This document shows positions 12,296-22,169 of a stretch of 64,000 nucleotides of DNA, piece after piece. The notes beneath the pieces were generated by a model, which was not told where the DNA came from, searched no databases, and worked only from the letters and a program-made list of their open reading frames with translations. This DNA is from Blepharisma japonicum (Eukaryota > Ciliophora > Heterotrichea > Heterotrichida > Blepharismidae), in assembly GCA_949751835.1 (NCBI GenBank), contig CATKHK010000058.1, positions 62,001 through 126,000 of the forward strand, read 5' to 3'. Both the position numbers and the translations under genes were made by a program. How positions within the stretch are numbered: the stretch's first letter is position 1; each line of letters starts with the position of its first letter.

Positions 12296-12327
12296 GCTAT
12301 TTTTTATTTAAAAATATAAAAAATAGC
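12296..12327. repeat. Perfect 12-bp inverted repeat, 8-nt loop
   Basis: The arms gctattttttat and ataaaaaatagc are exact reverse complements around ttaaaaat. The stem is nearly all A:T, so the structure is weak and may arise by chance in DNA this AT-rich. Confidence 0.4.
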
Positions 12328-12944
12328 TTTATTAAGTATTATTATGTTTTTTATTATTTTAACGAGAAATTTCAAGAAAAGTAATAATGTCTTATTCCAT
12401 TCAAAGGTGCTTAATGTATATTTTCTATTCAAATCACAATTATCTATTTTTTAATTGGAATTCATTTTTGAAGAATATCCTATAAAACATAAAGATAAAA
12501 TCAAACAATTAATAAGCAAAATAATGACAGATTGGATCTAGTGTTAAAAGTTTTATAGTTTATATTTATAAAAATCATTGATTCCAAATCGTTATACATA
12601 AAATTTTCTGCAATGTGTTTACGATAGAAATTCGTATAATTTTTAAGATAGAAAGACTATTATAGTATGCTGCTCTATATAAATTTTTTAACATTATACT
12701 TTTGTTGATAAATGATTCAAGACTTGCAGATGAATGATTCAAGCCCTTTAAGCACACTATGTTGTCTCTCAAATCATTTCGGCTTTTATTATAGTTTAAT
12801 GATAATTATGAGCTATATATAGCATATTTCGTTTAGCTGTCTTAAAAGCAAACCAAGTCTACTCATACAAGTATAGGCCCAACTATGCAAAAAGGGCAAT
12901 AAAATAAATTGATTTATTTATTTTAAGGATGTTTATAGCACTTA

Positions 12945-13052
12945 ATGAGCTTTTACAAAGATAAATCCATTTTCTCAAACATAGAAGATATACTAGGTGA
13001 AAGATTAAATTGACAAAAAGAAAAGCGATTTCCTTTCTCTTGCCGTAATTAA
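12945..13052 (+). CDS. Candidate very small ORF, 35 residues
   Basis: The frame begins MSFYKDKSIFSNIEDILGER, includes one TGA-coded Trp (NWQKEK) and ends at TAA. The composition looks like protein rather than AT-noise, and an in-frame TAG lies just upstream of the ATG. No family is recognised. It may be a chance frame or a remnant of a lost gene. Confidence 0.2.
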
Positions 13053-13349
13053 GCTAAATAACTTGATTTTGATTTTTAAAAAGCCTTCTCAAATAATAGA
13101 ATTTGCCACACATCGGGTCAAGCACAAACCCAACCTCTCAATAGTAACCTACTTGCATTCACTCATAAAAAACTCCTAAACTCCAAACAATCTTCTTACG
13201 CTCACCTCTATATATTTATATTTCTCTTAAATAATAATACCGCAGAAAAACAAAGACCTGACCGAATCAATTATTATTCTAAATTAAATACTATAGAAGG
13301 TTGAGATCTGCAATTAACCACACTTTTAGAATTTGATAATCTAATTAAC

Positions 13350-14240
13350 TTAATATGTGTACGGATTTCCATCAGCAAATCCATCAACGTCCACAATATA
13401 ATATTGTCCAACCATCCCTTTGAATTTTTCATCTATAAAAGTCTTTATCCCAGTTTTCCATTCCCAAAAAGTAGTTAGCCACCCCGTCATCTCAATAATA
13501 GTTTCCATTCTAAACAACCTAAACACTTTTAATTCTTCATCGTTATCTCCATAGACTGGTTTACCTTTTTCATCAACTACTACAAGTTTGCAAGAACTAA
13601 CTATTCCGGCATCTATTGTTTTAATTCTTAAAGGATACCATTGGAATAAAGTTGCTAATTCTTCAAGCTTTTCTTGATGTTCTGAATGATCTGAGGCGTT
13701 TAATGCTTTTAGGTCTAAGTCATTGAATTTTGAAAAATCTTTTGGAGGAGATTTGGGTTTTCTTGTTCTGAAAAAGACTCCAACAGGAGTTTTTGAGACA
13801 GGATCAATTAAAGGTTGTTGATAATAGCTTTTTTCAGGCAAATTCAAATTTCTGTATGGTGTAACTCCTCCAGAGAAGTAGCTGACACCTATAACTCTGA
13901 CTGCTGCATCATCAGAATTTCCTATTTTTTTGAATGTGTAGCCTAATTTCTTATATTTTTCGCATATTTCTTTAAGTTTGATAAAAAAATTATGCTCTGT
14001 CATATCTTCGAGTTCTGCATATTTTCCTTCCGCTAATAGGGTCATAAAAGAGTCATGTGCTAGCTTAATTCCTTCAACATCGCTTGACCGATAAAGGTAG
14101 TCCTTAACTTTAACATCTTCGAGATTTGGAATATTTTTATGATACTTTATAGGGAAATCAGAAAAATCCTCAATTGCATAGTTCACATCAAAAACTTTTG
14201 ATTTTGCTGTTGATGCGAATCTGCTTAATATTTTTATCAT
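13350..14240 (-). CDS. Probable mitochondrial Tim44-like domain protein
   Basis: The 296-residue protein opens with MIKILSRFASTAKSK, a basic, Ser/Arg-rich start typical of a mitochondrial targeting presequence. The body has an alternating helix/strand pattern with KLAHDSFMTLLAEGKYAELE (helix followed by a loading-type loop) and a later strand-rich part (LRIKTIDAGIVSSCKLVVVD, then VFRLFRMETIIEMTGWLTTF). This resembles the Tim44-like fold shared by import-motor Tim44, mitoribosome-associated Mba1 and ribosomal protein mL45. Which of these it is cannot be settled by eye. There is no intron and no TGA. It is divergently arranged with the kinase gene, 189 nt apart. Mitochondrial location is moderately supported; the domain call is weaker. 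Confidence 0.6.
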   Translation of the reverse strand: MIKILSRFASTAKSKVFDVNYAIEDFSDFPIKYHKNIPNLEDVKVKDYLYRSSDVEGIKLAHDSFMTLLAEGKYAELEDMTEHNFFIKLKEICEKYKKLGYTFKKIGNSDDAAVRVIGVSYFSGGVTPYRNLNLPEKSYYQQPLIDPVSKTPVGVFFRTRKPKSPPKDFSKFNDLDLKALNASDHSEHQEKLEELATLFQWYPLRIKTIDAGIVSSCKLVVVDEKGKPVYGDNDEELKVFRLFRMETIIEMTGWLTTFWEWKTGIKTFIDEKFKGMVGQYYIVDVDGFADGNPYTY

Positions 14241-14429
14241 TTAAAAGATTATGGCATTCTATTTATCTGATAATTTTTATATCTTGAAATTATAACCTAT
14301 CCCTCCAATTTCAAAAACTATCAAATTAGCCCCTATCATTTCCTAAATTTTTCTTTTTTAATGCTCTTCACACTCATAAACCGTTTTATCTGCCAAATTT
14401 TCCTATGTTTTTTATTATATTCCATTTAA

Positions 14430-15632
14430 ATGCAAAGAGACTCAGACATCAGTAAACTCAGGACAATGTTTACCCTTAGCCAAGGAGGTTCCCGACCAGG
14501 TCATCGTCGTGGATTAAAATCTCAAGGCTGTATCCAATCTGACCCACACAAAGAAAAAGAAACGACTCATGAAGTCCCATCCCCTACAATCAACAAGCAT
14601 TATTTTAATTTTCTTTATCCGATTGGAAAAGGAGGCTTCGGCCGTGTATGAAAAGTTGAATTAAAAAAAGTCAAACGGCTTTTTGCGATGAAAGCTATGA
14701 GCAAGCTCAGAATCGTTTCCAAAAGAAGTGTACATTCAGTTATGAATGAAAGAAAAATTCTCTCAGTTTTGAGACACCCTCTTATTGTAAATATGCAATT
14801 CGCCTTCCAAGACAGAGAAAACTTGTACTTAGTGATGGATTTGATGCCCGGCGGAGATCTGAGGTATCATATTGGGAAAGTTAGAAGATTTAGCGAGGAG
14901 CAGACCAGATTTTTTGTAGCTTGTATAGTCTCTGGGCTGGATTATATACACGCAAATGGCATTATACATAGAGATATTAAGCCAGAAAATTTGGTGCTGG
15001 ATAGCAAAGGATATGTGAGGATAACAGACTTTGGGATCGCAAGGGTTTTTAACCCTGAAAACTCTCAAGACACTTCAGGAACACCAGGCTATATGGCCCC
15101 TGAAGTCATGTGTAGAATGAACCATAGCTTTGTTGCAGATTATTTTGCCTTAGGTGTAATAGTATATGAGTTCATGATGGGGAGAAGACCTTATAATGGA
15201 AAAAATAGAAAAGAAATCAGAGATCAAATCCTAGCAAGACAAGTACAAATCAAAAGACAAGAGGTCCCTGAAGGCTGGTCTCTCGAAGCTGCTGATTTTG
15301 CTAATAAGCTACTCATGAGGAAAGCTGATAGCAGACTCGGGGCAAAAGGTGCAAAAGAAGTTAAATCCCACCCTTGGCTTCAAGAGTTCCCTTGGAAACA
15401 GCTTAAAGAAAAAACTCTAGAAGCCCCTTTTAGGCTGACGACTGAAGACAACTTTGACCCCAGAGTAGGTGGAGAATGAAAAGACGAAATTGATCCGACA
15501 ATTGAGCAAGATTCAATTCAAAGCTTGTTTTCTGGCTATTTCTTTGATTTCAGAATGGCAGCGTCTAAAGTAGCTGATAGCACACAGGAATATCGAAAAT
15601 TTTCCTTGTCGTCAACGCTTAGTTGTATTTAA
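14430..15632 (+). CDS. AGC-type Ser/Thr protein kinase, STK32 (YANK)-like
   Basis: The 400-residue kinase has all catalytic elements: glycine loop GKGGFGRVW at residues 66-74, Lys88 in LFAMK, HRDIKPEN with catalytic Asp182, DFG at 200-202 and APE at 223-225. Trp74, the residue after GRV in the glycine loop, is a TGA codon (14649..14651), and a second TGA gives the Trp after DPRVGGE. The wording GGDLRYH, RRPYNGKNRKEI and EAPFRLTTEDNFDP after the catalytic core is close to the STK32/YANK group. Residues 1-58 are a basic, low-complexity leader and the C-tail is Ser-rich. No regulatory domain (cyclic nucleotide, PH or C2) is present. The stop lies 23 nt before the next gene's ATG on the same strand. 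Confidence 0.93.
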
Positions 15633-15655
15633 GCAATAAAATTTTAAAATTAAAA

Positions 15656-16498
15656 ATGTCGGAACATTGTATCCAACTTTCTCACAGATTTAGGAGACCA
15701 TGGTATATGGTCGCCAGAGCATATCTTGCAAAGTATCCACATAGAAAATTATCACATATAGAGTATATTGATACTTTGGAAAGGTATGTAGATGAGGAAG
15801 GGAGGTTAATAACCACGAGAGTTCTGGCGAGTTCTTTCATGAAATTTTCATCAATTATTGGGCTAGAGAGATCGGCTGTAGATCTGGAAAGACAGGAATT
15901 GAGTTTAGCCACAGATAATATCACACATAGACAGATTTCGAAGGTAAATGAGATCTGCTCATATACTGTGGAAGAAGATAATAATACTCATTATGCAGTG
16001 CAGTGGACACTCGTGCCAGACTGGCGAGTTGAGTTTCTAGCTAAAAAGGTAATAAGAGAAGCAAAGTACAATTTTAATAAGGGAGTAAGGATCTTAGAAG
16101 ACATCATGCGCACAAAATTTAATATTCCATTATTTGATTCACCACAGAGTTTTATTGAAATATGGAACGAAGCGAACATGAGAAAGAAATTCAAACTTCT
16201 TAAAAAATCAGTCTCTGAAATAGATTATTTTAAAAATATTGATGTTAAAACTTTTGCCGAAGTAATCAAAGTGCTAGCACGTCATAAGGAAGAGGCAGAT
16301 ACGGCATTTAAGTACATTAAGGCATTTTCAGAAAGTCAGGAGGTTGATAAAATAATTGATTTCATGAGCTTAAAAGAGAAAAAAGACCTTGAAGAGCTCT
16401 TAAAAGCTATCAAAGAAAGGCATGAAGACGCCATAGGACCAGAGCCTTTTGATGAACTCTATATTAAGTTTGGCTTATATGAACTTAATAAGATCTAA
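15656..16498 (+). CDS. PRELI/MSF1-domain protein, paralogue 1
   Basis: PRELI/Ups/Slowmo proteins carry phosphatidic acid or phosphatidylserine between mitochondrial membranes. The 280-residue protein has the PRELI domain in about residues 1-175: PWYMVARAYLAKYPHRKLSH, DTLERYVDEEGRLITTRVLA, then the NITHRQISKVNEICSYTVEE strand region. The C-terminal 105 residues are helical and not part of the usual domain (KKFKLLKKSVSEIDYFKNID and so on). I chose the ATG at 15656 because the earlier one at 15623 overlaps the kinase stop and its extra residues are absent from the paralogue. The next gene, 124 nt on, is a tandem copy of the same 280-residue length. Confidence 0.9.
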   Translation: MSEHCIQLSHRFRRPWYMVARAYLAKYPHRKLSHIEYIDTLERYVDEEGRLITTRVLASSFMKFSSIIGLERSAVDLERQELSLATDNITHRQISKVNEICSYTVEEDNNTHYAVQWTLVPDWRVEFLAKKVIREAKYNFNKGVRILEDIMRTKFNIPLFDSPQSFIEIWNEANMRKKFKLLKKSVSEIDYFKNIDVKTFAEVIKVLARHKEEADTAFKYIKAFSESQEVDKIIDFMSLKEKKDLEELLKAIKERHEDAIGPEPFDELYIKFGLYELNKI

Positions 16499-16622
16499 TT
16501 TCAGCTCATCTTTAAGCAAGCTTATTGATGAGCGTTTATTCAAAATATCTTGCCAATTTTAATAAATGCATTTATAATCACAATTCATTGATGTTTTTAT
16601 CTTTCATAATTTTTTATAAAAT

Positions 16623-17465
16623 ATGTCTGAGAACACTATCCAGCTTTCTCATACATTTAAGCAGCCATGGTACATGGTCGCAAGAGCTTATCTCGCCAAA
16701 TACCCTCACAGAAAACTCTCCCATGTCGAGTCTGTGGATACTTTAGAAAGATATGTAGACGAAGAAGGCAGGTTGATCACAACCAGAATTCTTGCAAGCT
16801 CTTTCTTGAAATTTTCCTCAGTCTTTGGTTTTGAAAGGTCAATCATCGACCCTCATAAACAATCGATAACTTTACTGACAAATAATCTCACCCATAGACA
16901 ATTTTCAAAGTCACGAGAAGTCTGCACTTATTCAGTAGGAGAAAACGATACAACAAATTATATTTTACAGTCCACAGTTATACCTGCAACAGGTCTAGGA
17001 TTTTTAGTAGGAAAACTTATGAATGTTGTAAAAGGAAACTTTACCAAAGGGACTAAAGTTTTAGAAGATATCATGCATACAAGGTTTAATACCCCGATAT
17101 TTGATTCGGCGCAGTCTTTTACTGAGAAATGGAATCAAGTAAACATGAAGAAGAAGTTTAAACTGCTGAAGAAGTCAGTGGCTGAAATTGAGTATTTCAA
17201 GAATATCGATGGAAGCACCTTTAATGAGATTGTCAAGGTCTTGTCGAGTCATAGAGATGACATTGACGTCGCTTATAAGTACATTAAGGCTTTTTCAGAA
17301 AACCAGTGCATTGATAAAGTCATAGATTTTATGACGCTTAAAGATAAAAAAGTGCTGGAAGATCTGATTAATGCCATTAAGAGGGCTTATGAAAAAACTA
17401 TGGGATCTGAACTCTTTGACCAGCTTTTGGTTAAGTTTCGATTAGCAGAACTTAATAAACTTTAA
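16623..17465 (+). CDS. PRELI/MSF1-domain protein, paralogue 2 (tandem copy)
   Basis: This protein is collinear with the gene just upstream, has identical length (280 residues) and matches it throughout, including the non-standard helical C-terminal extension (KKFKLLKKSVAEIEYFKNID). Identity is highest at the N-terminus (AYLAKYPHRKLSH, DTLERYVDEEGRLITTR) and falls in the segment around residues 70-125, where the two may differ in lipid or partner choice. No intron or TGA codon is seen. The gene pair arose by tandem duplication, and both copies look intact. Confidence 0.9.
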   Translation: MSENTIQLSHTFKQPWYMVARAYLAKYPHRKLSHVESVDTLERYVDEEGRLITTRILASSFLKFSSVFGFERSIIDPHKQSITLLTNNLTHRQFSKSREVCTYSVGENDTTNYILQSTVIPATGLGFLVGKLMNVVKGNFTKGTKVLEDIMHTRFNTPIFDSAQSFTEKWNQVNMKKKFKLLKKSVAEIEYFKNIDGSTFNEIVKVLSSHRDDIDVAYKYIKAFSENQCIDKVIDFMTLKDKKVLEDLINAIKRAYEKTMGSELFDQLLVKFRLAELNKL

Positions 17466-17721
17466 TTATGGAAAATCGTACAAAAGTACTAATTTCTGTT
17501 AGAGATCTGCAGAAGTATGATTTTCAGATAAAGAAATTCACATAAAAAATAATTGAAATCAGATTAAGTAATGAATAATTAATATAATAAAATTATTATA
17601 TTTTCTTATTTTGATTCAAGATATAGTTATTTTACTATTTGAAAAATATTTAAAATGCTACATTGTTGCTATCGCATCAACATTTCCCATCATAATCAGT
17701 AATTAATAATAGTTATAGCTC

Positions 17722-18936
17722 TTAATCTAGATTTTCAAGTTCTTCCCACCTTCTTTTATTGTCTTCAATCGTATCTATATGAATTTGTGCTTCAGGTATA
17801 TAAGTCGCTACAACTTTCCACAGTGGATAAATCAGCTTCTCGATAAAGCCCAGCTGATTTTTTTTAATTCCAGCAACATCGTTTCCAACTCTTAAATATT
17901 CAGACACCGGAAGACCTTTCTGCTCTTCAGTAAGTACTTGCTTATTAAATTCCTGAATAATCCTCAAAGAATAAACAGTCGCAATATCAAATCTTAATGT
18001 AGGATTCCCTACATCTGCCGAATGTAATAGTCCATCCATTACAGCCTGTCTATGATCAGCATTTTCCCTATCAAAATTCTTCATAACGCCTTCAAAGTTC
18101 GCAATAACCTGAAAATGCTTAGCCATATCAGTCGCCAAAATAGTTGGAATTATCTGTCTTCTCATGTAATTTTTATCCTGAAGTGGGAAGTTTTCCAGAA
18201 TATCGCACCCAGAAAGCTCGAGAAAATGAATCAATGTTGATGCGTGGTAATTTTCCAGCACAGAAATATCGTTATAACGAACTGCAAGCTGGTGTCTTGT
18301 ATTTATCATGTAAGCATTTGTTACTCCTGGATGGTTTAAATCGTGCCCTAATGCAGAAACTAGGAGAGCAAGCCTATCTTTATGTTCTAAAAACGCTTGA
18401 AGTTTGTTAGCTCTTTCACTTATGCTGAATATCATTTGAGTGACTGCAAATGCATGAGTGAAATTATGGAATGGGTTATTGTTGTAATTTTCCGACAAAG
18501 CAAAAATAAGCCTTTGGAGCTTTGAAATATCAATATTGAACAATGGGATGAAATCAGAGTATATATGCAAAAGACAGTTTCTTAGCTCGTCTTTGGATTT
18601 GTCAAATGGTAGAAAATCTTTATTTCTCAAAGTTTCTAATTTATGCTCATCTGGGATGAATGGATTTGAGTCAGAATATGGGAAATTTTCTATCATTGAG
18701 AAATATAAGGGATTAATGATATCATTATGGATTGTTGCAAGCCATTCTTCACGCTTAGCTGATTCGACAGTATGAAGATTGCTTAAAGTTTGCAAAAGAA
18801 ATTGGAGTTCTGCAGGCGATGGAGAGTTTTGAACTTGAGAGGCAAGTTCACCTATTTTGTTAATAATCTTAATATCTTGCTCAGATAATTGAGCAACTTC
18901 TTGGACGTCCTTGTCAGCAGAAAATTTACACCCCAT
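17722..18936 (-). CDS. 3',5'-cyclic nucleotide phosphodiesterase, class I, probably membrane-anchored
   Basis: Class I PDEs hydrolyse cAMP and/or cGMP. The 404-residue protein has the catalytic HD fold: HNFTHA at 157-162, LGHDLNHPGVTN with His198, Asp199 and His202, and LLHSADVGNP carrying the later metal-binding Asp. There are no GAF or PAS domains; residues 1-120 are short and helical. The N-terminus MGCKFS fits an N-myristoylation site (Gly2, Ser6) with a palmitoylatable Cys3, so the enzyme is probably held at a membrane, perhaps the ciliary one, as inferred from the motif. cAMP or cGMP preference cannot be told from the sequence by eye. There is no intron. It converges with the PRELI pair across 256 nt. 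Confidence 0.95.
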   Translation of the reverse strand: MGCKFSADKDVQEVAQLSEQDIKIINKIGELASQVQNSPSPAELQFLLQTLSNLHTVESAKREEWLATIHNDIINPLYFSMIENFPYSDSNPFIPDEHKLETLRNKDFLPFDKSKDELRNCLLHIYSDFIPLFNIDISKLQRLIFALSENYNNNPFHNFTHAFAVTQMIFSISERANKLQAFLEHKDRLALLVSALGHDLNHPGVTNAYMINTRHQLAVRYNDISVLENYHASTLIHFLELSGCDILENFPLQDKNYMRRQIIPTILATDMAKHFQVIANFEGVMKNFDRENADHRQAVMDGLLHSADVGNPTLRFDIATVYSLRIIQEFNKQVLTEEQKGLPVSEYLRVGNDVAGIKKNQLGFIEKLIYPLWKVVATYIPEAQIHIDTIEDNKRRWEELENLD

Positions 18937-20308
18937 TTATTATTACAGTTTATTCTTTTTATTTCGATTTGATAGAAATCAACAATTATGCAATAGTGCG
19001 TTTAAAATTATCTAGAAAAAATATGAGATAGCACTGATATTTTTATATCATATTGTATTTATAATAGCTGGGTATTTTAGCATACTAATACGCTCATGGA
19101 GCAAAGAATATTGGAATGAGTAATGATCAAAGCTAGAAATAAGTAATATTTGGAAGATTGGCTAGAAAGAATTGAGATTCTATTAATTAAGGGTAGACCT
19201 TTATTAACAGATTTTATTAGACATTTACATGAAACTAATATTTGATTTTTCTTTCTTAACATTTATTGGAATTGCCTATTTCTCTGGAAATTCTTATTAT
19301 AATTACTAAAGAATTCGATTTAATGAATTGTAAAAATATGCTTCAGCTTTATACTAAACTGAAGTATCTCGAATTATTAAGGATATTATGAATGCCCATT
19401 TACTTGAGCTCCACCTAATGCGCTTCTAAATCAAGTTTAAAGTTCAAAGAATGCGTCAGCATAATAATTTTTATGGCAGCTTATGCCAGCAAAGACATAA
19501 AATGGCATCAAGAAGAAAAAGCCGTCAGAAGGATTGAAAAATCAAAATTGCGAGTACAGTAAAGGTACTTTTTATCAACTAATTATAAAGCTGTAAAAAT
19601 TTCTATCATGGAAAATTAATGTTATTTAAAGGCAAACTTATCTTGAAAATTGTTGAATGTTCTGAAAAACGACATAAAAGGATCAAAGCAATAAAAACTA
19701 AAATACAATTCACAGCGTATATAAAACAAATGCTAGTTCATTAGTATAATTTTCGTAAAATTTGAATTAAGTTTTTCAGGATATGCAATTTGGGATTTAC
19801 AAAAATTATTAATTTGTATCTTCAAGTAATGCTAAAATTTTAAGAATTGATGACCTTTTGATAGTGTGCTTTATCAGGTTCATCATAACTTGTTAAAATA
19901 GGAGAGGTGCTAAGGAAGAACTTTAAATTGAAACTACAAAGATTTAACAGTTCTTCGCTGCAATCGTAGATAGAATTCAGAATATAAGAGACTTATTATT
20001 AAAAACTATAATGAGGATCTCCTATTGTTTTCATGGTGAATCTCCAAGTTAATTTTTAAATTTAATCAAATTCGATTAGCAATCAAAAAAGATAAATGGA
20101 TAAAAACACTCAAATATTGATTATAAGTAAAGCAAAAATACATATAAATATAAGAGAAATAGAATAAAAATCGTTTGATGAAAAAATCAATTAGCTTAGT
20201 TACTGAAAAGCAAAATGTCAGCCAGAATTGAAAATTTAAAAATCTGTTTGAATTTTCGGCATTTAATTAAGATTTTTAATAAAAAGAATTAAAAAATACC
20301 TAATAGAA
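18937..20308. other. 1.37-kb intergenic stretch with possible small gene
   Basis: This lies between the divergent PDE and K+ channel genes. Apart from the small minus-strand gene listed at 19840..20034, there is a 29-codon open frame at 19473..19562 (+) that I could not extend or match. The rest is AT-rich without visible structure. Confidence 0.4.
19840..20034 (-). CDS. Candidate small gene, 59 residues, with one 15-nt intron
   Basis: The ATG at 20034 begins MKTIGDPHY. Removing 15 nt at 19992..20006 (gtttttaataataag) joins this in frame to a 50-codon open stretch that runs through DCSEELLNLCSFNLKFFLS and TSYDEPDKAHYQKVINS to TAA. Without the intron the frame stops after 11 codons. The intron has the right length and an A at position 10 like the others here, but it starts GTTT and ends AAG instead of GTA...TAG. 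The predicted protein has mixed composition unlike noise. No family is recognised. It may be a real micro-gene or the edge of a decayed one. Confidence 0.35.
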
Positions 20309-21949
20309 ATGCAATCACTGAAAAGAACACACACAATTACTCAAGGTTGTGTTTACAGCAAAATAGCTTCATCATACGCTTTGATGCTCGCTTTCAATGA
20401 TCCATTCGGAGATTCTTTAGGCATTCCTACAAGAGTAGCTACAATTTTCCCAGAACTCGATATATCAAAACTGAAAGTTCGATTTAAAATAAACTCAATC
20501 CTGACAGGCATATTAAGTGTCATTATTCTTATTCTCTCTATTGTTGAAAATGAATCCTTTTATTATAATGATTTTAAGTCAACGACGAATATAAATCTTC
20601 TCAGAGCTATCATCATAGCGCTAAATGCTTGACTTATAAGTTTTGTTATCCAATATTACTCCATAAAACTGCACCTTGCAAAGGCTTATCGAGAATGTCA
20701 TATTAATAGCCAGTTATGAGATATCCCAATAAGAAACTGGATGGTATTTGAAATATTCATTTGTTTTCCTGCCACGCCTCCCTATTTGGATTGAAGTTTT
20801 GAAGTCCATGAATTGAATACTTACGCCTTACTTTCGATAGATGATATTATTCTTGGCATTTCATTTATCAAGCTTTATTTTGTGTTTAAAATGATTTATG
20901 AGACCTCGTATTACAGTTCACAAACAGCTGAAATTATATGGTAACAATTATATAGTAATTTGGAGAATGTAAGAGATTTTATGATTTTTTCACTAAAAAC
21001 TCAGTTAAAGACAAGGCCTTATCATTCGATTTGCTTTCTTTTCACTATTATTATGATATCAGCGGGATTTTTGTTGAGAATTTTTGAGAGGACGCTGGAA
21101 GATAGTGATTTTGGGTATATATGAAATGGATTTTCTTTGTCTGGATTTACAGAGTTAACAGTGGGCTATGGAGATGTAGTTCCAGGTACCCATATTGGAA
21201 GATATATTATAGTTTTGATAAATTTTCTAGGTGTATTCATAGTCTCGTCTACTGTGCTAACTGTAGAACACGAGCTTATCTTTTCAAGGAAAGAAATGGA
21301 TTTTTATGAAAAAAAAATTTATAATCATTGTGTAAAGAAAAAATTGGCTCCTTACGCTTTGGGATTAATTATAAAATGATGGGCATTAAAGAAAAAAAGA
21401 AGATCTGAAGAGCCTAGGTGACCCGAATTTTTAGTTTTTCATACACAACTTAAAAGATTTTCACTAATGAGGAAATGCGTACAAGGAGAGAAAAATCATT
21501 CGCTTAGAGAAAATATTGCAAAATTCGATAAAAATTATGCTGCAAATATACCGAAATTTTTAAAATATCTGCAGCCGTTAAGAAGAAACTTAAAACCAGT
21601 GAAAAAGATTATGAAGCAGGAAATTCAATTAACCGAAAAAATTCTCAAAATAAAATGAAATGCTTACAATTTTCAAAAACATACAATGGGAAACACTCTG
21701 GAAAATAGAGCCAGGCGATCATCATTTGATTTATCTCCAAGCTCTTCTAGAAATGAAGCTGATAAAGAGAGTTTAAGGCTTAATAAATCCTTAAAAGTTG
21801 AAAGCAGAAATGGGTCTATAAAAAAGAGATTTACCATGATGGCAGGCTCTATAATACATCCCATTATAGCTGCAGAATCCAATAGAAAGCGATTGGATTT
21901 GAATGGCGACATTTCTAAAAATGAATGCTATGATACCAAAGGCACATAA
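20309..21949 (+). CDS. Potassium channel, small-conductance calcium-activated (SK)-like
   Basis: The 541-residue protein has six membrane segments and the K+ filter TVGYGDVVPG in the pore loop FSLSGFTELTVGYGD. After S6 comes HELIFSRKEMDFYEKKIYNH followed by a basic helical tail, matching the place and style of the calmodulin-binding region of SK channels. S4 has few positive charges, as in SK channels, so gating by calcium/calmodulin rather than voltage is likely (inference). One 15-nt intron, 20941..20955 (gtaacaattatatag), falls before S5. Several TGA-coded Trp residues are spread along the frame; without them the gene breaks into five or more pieces. The last 90 residues are Ser- and basic-rich with no domain. 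In ciliates, K+ channels set swimming behaviour. Confidence 0.92.
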
Positions 21950-22169
21950 ATTTTGTTCTTATATTAATAAAATTATTTTCAAATTGCTTATATGTCAAAT
22001 AGCTTGAAACAAATAAATTGGAAAATTAATATCTTAAATTTTACAAGGAAAAAAAATATAATTCCCTAACAAAAGTTATTAGTAAAAATCCAATAATATT
22101 AAGCTTTTCCAAATATTTAAAAGAGATTAAAATTTAATAGAATAAAATTATTTATTATAATTATCTGGT

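Larger units (their letters stand above)
11884..13349. other. 1.47-kb intergenic stretch
   Basis: No gene of normal size is visible. It holds an AT-only inverted repeat (12296..12327), one 35-codon open frame (12945..13052, listed separately) and a C-rich segment at about 13108-13200 that stands out from the AT-rich surroundings. The C-rich part might belong to a non-coding RNA, but I could match it to no known RNA family. Confidence 0.4.

Noticed and set aside
12575-12772. 65-codon minus-strand frame
   Set aside because: It is rich in Ile, Leu and Asn, as expected from AT-rich non-coding DNA, and has no recognisable pattern.
19473-19562. 29-codon plus-strand frame starting MAAYASKDIKWHQEEK
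   Set aside because: It is too short, no intron extends it, and a competing frame overlaps. It is noted only among the micro-frames.
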